Assembly (NCBI GenBank): GCA_902776195.1
Contig: CACYPF010000006.1
Location: forward strand, 1-64,000
DNA from: an uncultured Prevotellaceae bacterium
GTDB lineage: Bacteria; Bacteroidota; Bacteroidia; Bacteroidales; Bacteroidaceae
Length of the DNA stretch: 64,000 bases
Reading direction: 5' to 3'
Position numbers and translations under genes: made by a program. Shown here in pieces: positions 56,447 to 64,000 of the stretch. Numbering within the stretch: the stretch's first letter is position 1; every line of letters starts with the position of its first letter. The notes under the pieces were generated by a model that saw nothing but the letters and a program-made list of their open reading frames with translations, had not been told where the DNA came from and ran no database searches.

Positions 56447-58448
56447 TTGGAAAAGATTGTTTTGACATTTGTCATGCTGGCGGTGAGTTTAAATCTCACC
56501 GCCAAGCAAAAAGGATTACAACAGCAGCCTGACGAACAAGAGCAGACATTGGCACAACACATTTATGAGGCGCAGATGAGTGGCAACGACTCGGATTTCT
56601 ACGAGGCGCAAAAGCTATTCATGGACTATCTGAAAAAGCATAAGGATTGGGAGAAATATTATCGGACATGGGTAAACCGTGTGATTTATGAGGTGAACAA
56701 CAAGCACTTCCATCGTGCTTACACTGAGCTTCACCACCTTAACGACGATATCAAATCCCGGCATAACGAGCAATATCTCTATCTCTCTAATATGGGAATG
56801 GGGTTTTTCTACAATGGCCACAATCAACCTGAGCTGGGTGAGAAATATTTCCGCCGTGCCCTTCAAGACATTGATGCCAAGAAAAACCCTGTAGGTGTTT
56901 TCAATGCCTACCTGTCGTTGGCGCAGTCGCTTAGCTTCAAGCGTCCCGCCGATGCGATGGCATGTCTTGACAGTCTGCCAAAGCAGATGCTACAGAACCC
57001 GATGTATGAAAGTGGCGTGCTAGGCTACCGCTGTATTATTGCCAATAAGATGGGCGACCGTGCAGCCTTCAACCGTTATTTTACAAAGTACGACAGTATT
57101 CGCCAACATCAGCCGTCACAGTTCAATGCCGCCAACCTCCAGCAGGTGATGGTGTGCCACAGTCTGATGCAGAAAGACTATCGGCGTGCCCTCGCCTGGT
57201 GTGACTCCATCAGCGAACCCTTGACAGCCACTGAACTCCGCATCAATGTCTATGAACAAATGGGTGACTGGCAGCAGGCCTACCGCGCATCGGAACTGAG
57301 AGACAGTCTGAAGTTCAGTGGAGAGCGCAAAGAAATAGAGTTGCAATTGACGGACATGGCTCACGACATTGACCTGCTTCAGGCAGAGAAAGAGAAGGCA
57401 GAGGTCCGTTACATGCAATTATTGATAGTCGGCATCATGGCACTGACAATCATCGCCCTGCTTATAGGTATGCTCATCTACCGCCACAAAAAGAACCGCC
57501 GGTTGAAGGAGCAGTTCTTCCTGTTGCAGGAGGCACGCCGCAGTACCAAGTCCGGTCAGGCAATCCGTCGTGCCTTTGTCAGTACTATTCAGGCAAAGCT
57601 AGAGTCCCCCATCAATGTACTGAGAGGCTATGCACGTATTTTCAACAATCCCGATTTCCGTTTGAAACCTGAAGAGCGCGCTAAGCGTTATAAAGATATT
57701 CTCAATGCTGCCAAAGCAGTAGAGTCATTGTTAGACCCTGTGTTGGATTCCTACGCCCGTGGAACATCGGGTATCACTGACGAGGAAAAGGATGTCTGCC
57801 GCGAAGCCCTCCGGTCACCACTGCTCACTTTGATAGGTACGGTAGAGGTGATTATTGATGGTGATGGAACGATTCCACAAGATGACTATATGCAGCTGCG
57901 CTCTGATGTCTGCCGCAATGCCTATCGTGTTTCCACATCCACCCATCAACTGCTGCTTTATAGTCTTTATGGTGACGATTTCCTGACACCGAAAGATAAC
58001 AAGATAGGGTTGAATGAGCTGGCACGCTCTGTGATGAATAGTTATGACCTGCGTCCCTCCTCTATAGAAAAGAACCGCCAGTTAGACTTCATATTCAGAA
58101 CCGACGTGGCAGACGACGTGATTGTCAGCGTAAGTCCGTTGCTTCAGGAGTTGCTCAACTGTCTGCTTGACAATGCCGACAAGTATGCCACGGGTGGTAC
58201 CGTACTAATGGGTTGTCATGCCGATGAAGACGGCACCTATTCCATCTCCGTCAGCAATGAAGGACCAGGAATCCCCTATGAGGATGCAGAACGTATTTTC
58301 AATCCTTTTGTCCGTCTCTCACCGAGTGAGTGCAGCCTGGGCATCGGGTCTTCCTCTTGCCCGTCGCCTCGCCCTCTCCATGGGTTATAATGTCATCCTC
58401 GACCAGGAATACACCGAGGGAGTACGATTTGTCGTTACAGGAATCTAA
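56447..58448 (+). pseudogene. TPR sensor-kinase-like protein, frameshifted
   Basis: With one base removed it would be 666 residues. A TTG codon is the only upstream start, since TAA at 56432-56434 closes the frame; the signal segment is EKIVLTFVMLAVSLNLTA. TPR-like repeats fill ~30-290, a membrane helix lies at ~322-345, then a kinase-like region (FVSTIQAKLESPINVLRGYARIF) in which the usual phospho-acceptor His is replaced, and an ATPase domain with N-box LNCLLDNADKYA and VSNEGPGIP. The run GGG at 58346-58348 appears to have one extra G: the next frame continues GLPLARRLALSMGYNVILDQ, the expected G-box end. Broken gene or a sequencing error. Confidence 0.8.
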
Positions 58449-58530
58449 ACAAATTACAGGTTCCTTTACCCATTAAACAATGGGTCACCAGCTCCACACC
58501 ATTTCGAATAGGTTCAAAATAACACTTTAG

Positions 58531-58573
58531 AAAAAGAGAGCACCTTGTAAATCATCGACTTACAAGGTGCTCT
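58531..58573 (-). terminator. Terminator of the tRNA-Leu gene
   Basis: A perfect 14-bp inverted repeat (58537-58550 with 58560-58573) is followed on the minus strand by CTTTTTC. It lies 3 bases after the tRNA 3' end. Confidence 0.85.
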
Positions 58574-58576
58574 AAG

Positions 58577-58658
58577 TACCCAGACCCGGGCTCGAACCGG
58601 GATGGGTTGCCCCACTGGTGTTTGAGACCAGCGCGTCTACCGATTCCGCCATCTGGGC
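58577..58658 (-). tRNA. tRNA-Leu(CAA)
   Basis: On the minus strand the acceptor arm GCCCAGA pairs with TCTGGGT, the T-arm contains GGTTCGAGCC, and the D-arm contains GGTAGACGC. The anticodon stem CTGGT/ACCAG encloses the loop CTCAAAC, so the anticodon is CAA, reading UUG. The extended variable arm (TGGGGCAACCCA) is that of leucine tRNA. The CCA end is not encoded. A strong terminator follows. Confidence 0.93.
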
Positions 58659-58751
58659 TTAAAATGCGGGTGCAAAGATACAAAGAAAAATTGAAAATAA
58701 AACAATGAACATTGAAAATTTTATAAAAGTTGCCGTTTTTCTGATTATTTC

Positions 58752-58782
58752 TTGGTAGATAGGATGTTTTTTTGTATCTTCG
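58752..58782 (+). promoter_or_regulatory. Promoter of manC
   Basis: TTG (58752-58754), 20 bases, TATCTTCG (58775-58782), one base off the -7 consensus. Leader to the ATG at 58814 is about 25 bases. Confidence 0.6.
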
Positions 58783-58813
58783 TAGCATAAAAATCCTAAC
58801 ACAATCTAATCTT

Positions 58814-59920
58814 ATGGAAATTATCAAGGAGAACTATTGTATTATCCTCGCCGGTGGAAAGGGTAAACGCCTATGGCCCTGCAGCAGGGATGAGAAACCC
58901 AAGCAATTTATCGACTTCTTTGGTGTCGGTCGCACACAACTTCAACAGATTTTCGACCGTTTCGCCAAAATTCTGCCCAAGCAGAATATCTTTATTTGTA
59001 CAAACAAGGAATATGCACCTATCGTCAGAGACCAGTTGCCTGCGTTGAACGAGGAGAATCTGATGATTGAACCTGTCAATCGCGGTACAGCACCTTGTGT
59101 TGCCTGGGCAACGATGCGGATATGTCGCAGAGACATACAAGCGAACGTCATCATCACCCCCAGCGATCAGTTGGTGCTGAACGAGGAGGCGTTCTACCAG
59201 AATCTGGACGAGGCATTCTATTTTGTTTCCCATCATGACGACCTGTTAACGCTGGGTGTGCAGCCTTCCCGTCCAGAACCCGGTTACGGCTATATCCAAA
59301 AGGGTGAACTCATTCCCCCTGAGCGTGCCAAGGTAGCAAAGATAAGTACTGTGAAGTCGTTTGTGGAGAAACCAGAGCGTGACTTTGCCCAGATGTTTAT
59401 GGACAGTGGGGAGTTCCTTTGGAACACTGGTATCATCTTAGCCAATGCCCGTTACCTGAACCAGTGTTTCCGACAGTTGTTCCCAGAGGTATTAAACCGC
59501 TTCGACAATTACCGTACGAATATCACCATTGAGGAGGAGATGGCATTTGTCAACGAGAACTATCCCTCCTACCCCAACCTCTCTATTGACCAAGGTGTGC
59601 TGGAGCATGGTGAGAATGTGTGTGTCATGAACTGTGACTTCGGATGGGCTGACTTAGGGACATGGCATGCCCTTTATGAGTATATGAGCAGAGGACAAGG
59701 TGACAATGTGGTCGTCGACTCAGAAGTGATGCTGGAAGACTGTCATAATAACGTTATCAAGTTGCCGAAGGGCAGGTTAGGAGTTATCAACGGACTTGAC
59801 GGCTATATCGTCGCCGAGAGTGATAATGTATTATTGATATGCAAGAAAGGTGACTCCTCGGCACTTGTCCGCAAATATGTCAATGAGGTACAGATCAAAT
59901 ATGGAGACGAGTATGTGTGA
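58814..59920 (+). CDS. manC: Mannose-1-phosphate guanylyltransferase
   Basis: 368 residues from MEIIKENYCIILAGGKGKRL; the start at 58772 lies in the promoter. It converts mannose-1-phosphate and GTP to GDP-mannose for surface glycans. Motifs: LAGGKGKRLWPCSRDEKPKQ near residues 13-30, MIEPVNRGTAPCVAWA, VIITPSDQLV, YGYIQKG, FVEKPERDFA, and WNTGIILANA. It is the guanylyltransferase alone, without the phosphomannose isomerase half of bifunctional ManC proteins. The terminator lies in the 3' end of the converging HIT gene. Confidence 0.92.
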   Translation: MEIIKENYCIILAGGKGKRLWPCSRDEKPKQFIDFFGVGRTQLQQIFDRFAKILPKQNIFICTNKEYAPIVRDQLPALNEENLMIEPVNRGTAPCVAWATMRICRRDIQANVIITPSDQLVLNEEAFYQNLDEAFYFVSHHDDLLTLGVQPSRPEPGYGYIQKGELIPPERAKVAKISTVKSFVEKPERDFAQMFMDSGEFLWNTGIILANARYLNQCFRQLFPEVLNRFDNYRTNITIEEEMAFVNENYPSYPNLSIDQGVLEHGENVCVMNCDFGWADLGTWHALYEYMSRGQGDNVVVDSEVMLEDCHNNVIKLPKGRLGVINGLDGYIVAESDNVLLICKKGDSSALVRKYVNEVQIKYGDEYV

Positions 59921-59921
59921 G

Positions 59922-59962
59922 ACAAAAGGCGTTTGAATTACTCAAACGCCTTTTGTATTTTT
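59922..59962 (+). terminator. manC terminator embedded in the HIT gene end
   Basis: A perfect 15-bp inverted repeat (59922-59936 with 59942-59956) is followed on the plus strand by ATTTTT. The right arm and T tract are the last codons of the HIT gene read from the other strand. Confidence 0.8.
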
Positions 59963-60330
59963 GCTGCTATCTCTTTGAACTCCTCTTCAGAGAGTTTCAG
60001 TTTCTCTTTTCGGAAGTCAGCATCAGCCTCACTCTGCATGGGGATCAGGTGGATATGAGCATGAGCCACCTCCAAGCCCAGAACGACCTGTGCCACCTTA
60101 CGGCAGGGGAACGCCTTCTTGATGGCGATAGCGACACGCTTGGCAAACTGCTGATAGCGAGCCAGCTCGTCATCGTCCATATCAAAGAAATAGTCTACCT
60201 CACGACGGGGAATCACCAGAGTGTGCCCCTTCACCAATGGATTGATGTCCAGGAAAGCATAGAACTCATCGTTCTCCGCACATTTGTAACTGGGTATCTC
60301 ACCAGCTGCGATTTTTGAGAAAATATCCAT
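59938..60330 (-). CDS. HIT family protein
   Basis: 130 residues. The histidine triad is HAHIHLIPM near residue 91. N-terminal MDIFSKIAAGEIPSYKCAENDEFYAFLDINPLVKGHTLVIPRREVDYF fits Hint-type nucleotide hydrolases, which cleave adenosine 5'-monophosphoramidates and related bonds. greA lies upstream by 31 bases on the same strand, so both may be one operon. The final codons double as the right arm of the manC terminator. Confidence 0.93.
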   Translation of the reverse strand: MDIFSKIAAGEIPSYKCAENDEFYAFLDINPLVKGHTLVIPRREVDYFFDMDDDELARYQQFAKRVAIAIKKAFPCRKVAQVVLGLEVAHAHIHLIPMQSEADADFRKEKLKLSEEEFKEIAAKIQKAFE

Positions 60331-60361
60331 AATTATGATGCTTTTTCGTTATTCCTGAGAA

Positions 60362-60829
60362 TCAGGCTATAGAGATGTTATCAATACGCAGTTTGATAGT
60401 ACCGCGAGGAATCTTAATCTCCACCTCGTCACCCACCTTCTTACCCAGCAAGCCTTGGGCGATAGGTGTCTTAATGGAAATCTTACCAGCACGGAGGTCT
60501 GCCTCATTCTCACTGACAATGGTATACGACATCTTAGACTTGGTTGTAAGATTAGTCATCTCCACCTTCGTTAAGATTTGAACAGAGTCAGTGCTAAGAC
60601 GAGAGGTGTCCACAATCTTCGCCTCGGAGATAGTCATCTTCAACTGGTTGATCTTGTCTTCCAAATGAGCCTGTGCCTCCTTTGCCGCGTCATACTCACT
60701 ATTCTCACTCAGGTCGCCTTTATCGCGAGCCTCTGCGATGGCTGCGGAAGCCTTTGGACGCTCCACACTCTCCAATCGCTGTAGTTCGGCTACCAACTTG
60801 TCGTAGCCTTCTTGTGACATATAAGCCAT
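60362..60829 (-). CDS. greA: Transcription elongation factor GreA
   Basis: 155 residues. N-terminal coiled coil GYDKLVAELQRLESVERPKASAAIAEARDKGDLSENSEYDAAKE with the acidic tip residues, then the FKBP-like C-terminal domain (GKISIKTPIAQGLLGKKVGDEVEIKIPRGTIKL). It rescues backtracked RNA polymerase by stimulating transcript cleavage. The promoter is at 60923-60954. Confidence 0.95.
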   Translation of the reverse strand: MAYMSQEGYDKLVAELQRLESVERPKASAAIAEARDKGDLSENSEYDAAKEAQAHLEDKINQLKMTISEAKIVDTSRLSTDSVQILTKVEMTNLTTKSKMSYTIVSENEADLRAGKISIKTPIAQGLLGKKVGDEVEIKIPRGTIKLRIDNISIA

Positions 60830-60922
60830 ACTTATCTAATTTTTAAATGTTCAAAAAAATAAAGAATTCCGACGCAGTTCTTGTCGAAATCCCTATTTGC
60901 TATTGTGTATTGTTATCGAGTG

Positions 60923-60954
60923 CAAAGATAGGAATTAATTTGCAACCAACCAAA
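60923..60954 (-). promoter_or_regulatory. Consensus promoter of greA
   Basis: The minus strand has TTTG (60951-60954), 20 bases, TATCTTTG (60923-60930). The leader is about 87 bases. Confidence 0.75.
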
Positions 60955-61034
60955 TATTTTCGTCGAAATTCGTTCTTTTGGGTTGATTTATGTCAAGAAA
61001 GTGTGCGAGCACAATAAAAAACGGTCCTCAGAAC

Positions 61035-61064
61035 TTGCAGATTTTCAGAATGTTCGTATCTTTG
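61035..61064 (+). promoter_or_regulatory. Promoter of the second short RNA
   Basis: TTG (61035-61037), 19 bases, TATCTTTG (61057-61064). No gene lies downstream on this strand; a terminator appears at 61112-61138. Confidence 0.65.
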
Positions 61065-61070
61065 CCATGT

Positions 61071-61138
61071 GTTTTTCATAGTATTAGATTTAAGGTTAAC
61101 AAAGATTTTTAGGAACTCAGCGGAGTTCCATTTTTTTT
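61071..61138 (+). ncRNA. Candidate small RNA (~68 nt), antisense to a gene end
   Basis: A consensus promoter is followed by a ~40-base AU-rich stretch, a 7-bp stem (61112-61118 with 61123-61129) and TTTTTTTT (61131-61138). No ORF fits. Its last ~22 bases overlap the end of the convergent PAP2 gene, so it could pair with that mRNA's 3' end. Same layout as the RNA at 25614-25685. Confidence 0.5.
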
Positions 61139-62040
61139 GCCCTTAAGCGAAGTACCCAGTAGATAACGATACCCGTCAGGAGTCCCGCAATGGAATCGAT
61201 AGCATAGTGGGCGTAAATATAAACGGTAGCAAAACACATTATTATATAAAAGGGAAGCATGGAAAAGAAAAGTCCTTTACTGCGAGTATGTGCGGCAAGG
61301 AGCATAATAACTGTCGTCACTCCCACATGACTGCTGGGGAAGGCGGCAGTAGGACGCTCACCAGCATTATGGACGATATCCAGCATGTGATGGAAAAAAC
61401 CACCGCTCCATCCTGGTGCTGCCAAGTGCTCACTATGCGTCAGGAAATAGTCTGTCAGGTTAGGGAAAATGCCTGCAGCTATCCTATCGGTACCAGCCGC
61501 TAAATAGTAGAACTGCGGTCCTGTGACTGGTAAGATGACAAAAATAGAGTAATAGATATAGAAGGAGGTAATCAGCACGAAAGTCGCCATTCCAAACTCC
61601 TGGTAGCGGCAGAAGAAATAATAGAGGAGAATGGTGAACATCAATGGGAAATAGCTGACATAGCCCATACACATCAGTTCAGAGAACCAGTCCCAGGGAC
61701 ATACCTGTGAGAACAGCAATGATGGTTGACACCCAAAAAGCTGCTGCTCTAAGCCTGCGAAGATATGGTCAAGATTCGGCATTACACGGTTGACCTCATA
61801 GGTGTCGGGATAGAACCATGACAGGGTGAGCATCAAAGCCGCAACCCGTATGAGACGGGTCAGTTTGCATGGTTTCCAGCAGTAAAGCATCCACATCGCT
61901 ATGATGAGAAGTACCGCTTCCAAGCGCATCACCAGCATCTGAGTGGGATTCACCTGTTTGTCCCAAAAACAGACCATCAGCAGGATGGTGAAAGCGATAT
62001 AAGTGAAGATAGCCTTCTCGACAGCCCAAAGATTTCTCAT
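61117..62040 (-). CDS. PAP2-superfamily membrane protein (AUR1/IPC synthase-like)
   Basis: 307 residues with about 7-8 membrane segments. The PAP2 motifs appear late: GERPTAAFPSSHVGVTTVIML and a C-terminal HYAIDSIAGLLTG (His and Asp of motif C3), with a GPQFYYLA stretch between. The length and the late motifs suit inositol-phosphorylceramide synthase-like proteins known in Bacteroidetes better than simple phosphatases; the substrate cannot be read. It overlaps the upstream epimerase-type gene by four bases. Its tail overlaps the candidate RNA at 61071-61138. Confidence 0.75.
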   Translation of the reverse strand: MRNLWAVEKAIFTYIAFTILLMVCFWDKQVNPTQMLVMRLEAVLLIIAMWMLYCWKPCKLTRLIRVAALMLTLSWFYPDTYEVNRVMPNLDHIFAGLEQQLFGCQPSLLFSQVCPWDWFSELMCMGYVSYFPLMFTILLYYFFCRYQEFGMATFVLITSFYIYYSIFVILPVTGPQFYYLAAGTDRIAAGIFPNLTDYFLTHSEHLAAPGWSGGFFHHMLDIVHNAGERPTAAFPSSHVGVTTVIMLLAAHTRSKGLFFSMLPFYIIMCFATVYIYAHYAIDSIAGLLTGIVIYWVLRLRAKKMELR

Positions 62041-63026
62041 AACCAGTGGTTCTCTTTATACCATTGGATGCTGCGACGCACACCCTCGGCGAGTTTAACT
62101 TTCGGATCATATCCCAGTTCGTCACGAGCCGGCTGGATGTTACAACGCCAGTTGCGCTGACGGAGGATATTGAACTTGTCGTTGTTCAATGCCGACATCT
62201 TCCCCGTCTTCCTGCCCCACCAGTCACCGGCACAGGTAATGATACGTAACAGCCAGATTGGTGCCGTAATACGGATCCACCAGGGGCGTCCCAGTTCCTC
62301 ATGGACCAGGTCACTAAAGGTCGCTGACTGATAAACCTCGCCATCAGAGAGGAAATATTTCCGTCCAGTCTCTCCTTTCTCCAAAGCGAGGAAAATAGCC
62401 TGTACCACATCAGTAACATAGACAAAGGTGATGTCCTGACGCTGGAAACCCACCGCAAAGTCCATGTGGCTCTTGATACTCTGTATCTGCAGGAAATAGT
62501 CACGCTCACGAGGACCGTAAACACCAGTAGGTCTTAGTATCACATAAGGTATCGGTTGTGACTCCAACCACTTCTCTGCCTCCAGCTTACTTTTCCCATA
62601 AGCAGTATTAGGCTTCGGCTCATCACTCTCACGAATCTCCTCATAAGGCTGCTGCTCACGGATGGCACCCATGATACTCAGACTACTGATATAGATGAAA
62701 CGCTTCAAAGGCATCTGGAGATGAAGCAGTGCCTTGACGAAATTCTGGGTACCCTCTGTATTGATACGGAAGAAATCCTCTTGATGCAGACACTTAGTAG
62801 CTCCTGCGGCATGCACCACATAGTCGAAGGCATGTCCTTTCAGCTGTTCTTCCAACTGTTCCTGTGACGAGAAGTCCAGTTCTATGAAATGTATATGCTC
62901 GTCCTGCAGGTAAGCTTTAGAGCTGGACTTGCGGATAGCTGCCCATGTCTCAAAGCCCCTCTTAATCGCTTCTTCCACGATGAAAGACCCGATAAAGCCA
63001 CTGGCTCCTGTGATGAGTATCTTCAT
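62037..63026 (-). CDS. NAD-dependent epimerase/dehydratase family protein
   Basis: 329 residues from MKILITGASGFIGSFIVEEA; the ORF extension to 63068 covers the -7 box TACCTTTG (63047-63054). Extended short-chain dehydrogenase fold: GASGFIGSF, DYVVHAAGATK, YISSLSIMG, catalytic YGKSKLEAEKW (Tyr-x3-Lys) and RPTGVYGPRERDY. Substrate could be a nucleotide sugar or a ketolipid. Four-base overlap with the PAP2-type gene and the ceramide-like partner hint at sphingolipid-related work, comparable to the 3-ketosphinganine reductase reported in Bacteroides; this is a guess. Confidence 0.85.
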   Translation of the reverse strand: MKILITGASGFIGSFIVEEAIKRGFETWAAIRKSSSKAYLQDEHIHFIELDFSSQEQLEEQLKGHAFDYVVHAAGATKCLHQEDFFRINTEGTQNFVKALLHLQMPLKRFIYISSLSIMGAIREQQPYEEIRESDEPKPNTAYGKSKLEAEKWLESQPIPYVILRPTGVYGPRERDYFLQIQSIKSHMDFAVGFQRQDITFVYVTDVVQAIFLALEKGETGRKYFLSDGEVYQSATFSDLVHEELGRPWWIRITAPIWLLRIITCAGDWWGRKTGKMSALNNDKFNILRQRNWRCNIQPARDELGYDPKVKLAEGVRRSIQWYKENHWL

Positions 63027-63111
63027 AATTAATGTAAATTTGGCTACAAAGGTACAAAATATTCTCAAGAATTTTGTATCTTTGCCACATAGAAACTAAA
63101 AACGAAATACT

Positions 63112-64000
63112 ATGAGTAAAAAGAAAGGTGGTAAAAGACTGACGAAAAAGCAGGTCATAGAGATGCTGCAGACCTTCTTCCAAGAACATCCTAATGAGGT
63201 TTATTCCTTTAAGCAGATATTCCGTGCCTTGAAACTTGACACACATCCTGCCAAGATGCTTGCCATTGACACGATGGACGAGATGACGTGGGACGACTAT
63301 CTCACCAAGACTTCCGATAACTCGTATCGCCTGAACCTGAAGACGCAGGTGCAGGAGGGTACCTTTATCCGTAAGGCGAACGGCAAGAACTCCTTCCAGC
63401 CTGATGATGGCGGCAAGCCCATCTTCGTCTCTGAGCGAAACTCGATGTTCGCCCTTAATGGCGACCGTGTGAGAGTGGCGATGATGGCGCGCCGGCAGAA
63501 CCATATCAAAGAGGCGATGGTGGTGGAGGTCCTGTCACATAAGATGGACCAGGCAGTGGGTAAGCTGAAGGTGGAGAAAGACTTTGCCTTCCTCGTTACC
63601 GAAGGAAATATCTTCGTGCATGATATCTTGATTCCCAAGAAGAAACTGAAAGGTGGCAAGACGGGCGACAAAGCTGTCGTCAAAATCACGCAATGGCCCT
63701 CGAAGGAGTCGAAGAACATAGTGGGTGAGGTGATTGACGTGCTCGGTAAGGAAGGTGACAATAATGTGGAGATGCATGCCATCCTCGCCCAGTACGGACT
63801 GCCTTACAAATATCCGAAGGCTGTCGAGGATGCCGCAGAGAAGATAGAGGCAGGCATCACCGAGCAGGAGATCAAGCGCAGGGAAGACTTCCGTGATGTC
63901 TTTACTTGTACGATTGACCCGAAGGATGCCAAGGACTTTGATGATGCCCTGAGTATTCGTCCTGCCGGCAAGGGACTCTGGGAGGTCGGTGTGCATATCG
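63112..64000 (+). CDS. rnr: Ribonuclease R, N-terminal part (runs off the window)
   Basis: 296 codons are present and the gene continues past 64000. A lysine-rich start MSKKKGGKRLTKKQVIEMLQ is followed by a winged-helix-like segment (YSFKQIFRALKLDTHPAKM), cold-shock domains (GDRVRVAMMARR .. FVHDIL) and the start of the RNB catalytic domain (CTIDPKDAKDFDDALSIRP, with the metal-binding Asp residues). It degrades structured RNA 3' to 5'. The -7 box TATCTTTG is at 63077-63084, back to back with the epimerase promoter. Confidence 0.9.
   Translation, partial: MSKKKGGKRLTKKQVIEMLQTFFQEHPNEVYSFKQIFRALKLDTHPAKMLAIDTMDEMTWDDYLTKTSDNSYRLNLKTQVQEGTFIRKANGKNSFQPDDGGKPIFVSERNSMFALNGDRVRVAMMARRQNHIKEAMVVEVLSHKMDQAVGKLKVEKDFAFLVTEGNIFVHDILIPKKKLKGGKTGDKAVVKITQWPSKESKNIVGEVIDVLGKEGDNNVEMHAILAQYGLPYKYPKAVEDAAEKIEAGITEQEIKRREDFRDVFTCTIDPKDAKDFDDALSIRPAGKGLWEVGVHI

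Noticed and set aside
58531-58658. tRNA gene as an integration site
   Set aside because: No direct repeat of the tRNA end and no integrase gene were found on either side.

Overview
The window comes from a Bacteroidales chromosome, most likely Prevotella in the broad sense. Many genes start just downstream of the Bacteroidetes promoter box TAnnTTTG, and no Shine-Dalgarno pattern is visible. The protein families are typical of that group: BspA-like leucine-rich repeat protein, outer-membrane beta-barrel receptor with an ECF sigma/anti-sigma pair, DUF4254, GH3-like enzyme, split ManC, extended RNase III. Base composition looks even. I see no phage, insertion sequence, CRISPR array or rRNA. The content is mostly core chromosome with patches of fast-evolving surface and regulatory genes.

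Layout. 0.4-4.4 kb: a secreted LRR protein, a downstream 54-residue gene and a long structured leader that may hold an independent RNA. 4.4-16.4 kb: a Dna2-like helicase/nuclease, two secreted proteins of unknown role, an aldo/keto reductase, a DUF3108 protein, an Ig-like lipoprotein and a GH3 family enzyme. 16.4-22.8 kb: a sirtuin diverging from a purine-salvage operon (xpt, permease) that is translationally coupled to a radical SAM/SPASM enzyme. A small lipoprotein and three tandem FKBP isomerases follow. 22.9-27.6 kb: an Lrp regulator, a C26-M19 fusion peptidase, YbeY, an apparent small RNA, rubredoxin, a heptosyltransferase and DUF4254. 27.7-34.2 kb: PdxB, AcpP-FabF-RNase III with hairpins between and inside genes, an M28 peptidase, CoaD and RuvB. 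34.3-42.0 kb: an SGNH esterase, a CobD-like enzyme with an ABC ATPase, an M16 peptidase, a PfkB kinase, a flavodiiron protein, an iron-sulfur flavoprotein and Bcp.

42.0-58.5 kb is the most changeable part. It holds a DUF3237 gene and its chimeric partial copy fused to a bcp-like start, a membrane-tethered HTH protein, a TonB lipoprotein with two TonB domains, SodB, two DNA-repair-like genes, a sigma/anti-sigma/receptor operon, two winged-helix clusters facing each other, a protein with a 16-residue repeat, AlkD and a frameshifted sensor kinase. 58.5-64 kb: tRNA-Leu, ManC, HIT, GreA, a second apparent small RNA, a PAP2 enzyme coupled to an epimerase-type dehydrogenase, and the start of RNase R.

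The best candidates for under-described biology are the radical SAM/lipoprotein pair, the compact promoter-to-terminator small RNAs, the paired winged-helix/secreted-protein clusters, and the short repeat modules that fill intergenic regions and appear to have entered coding sequences in frame. All family calls rest on reading the sequence; no database search was run.
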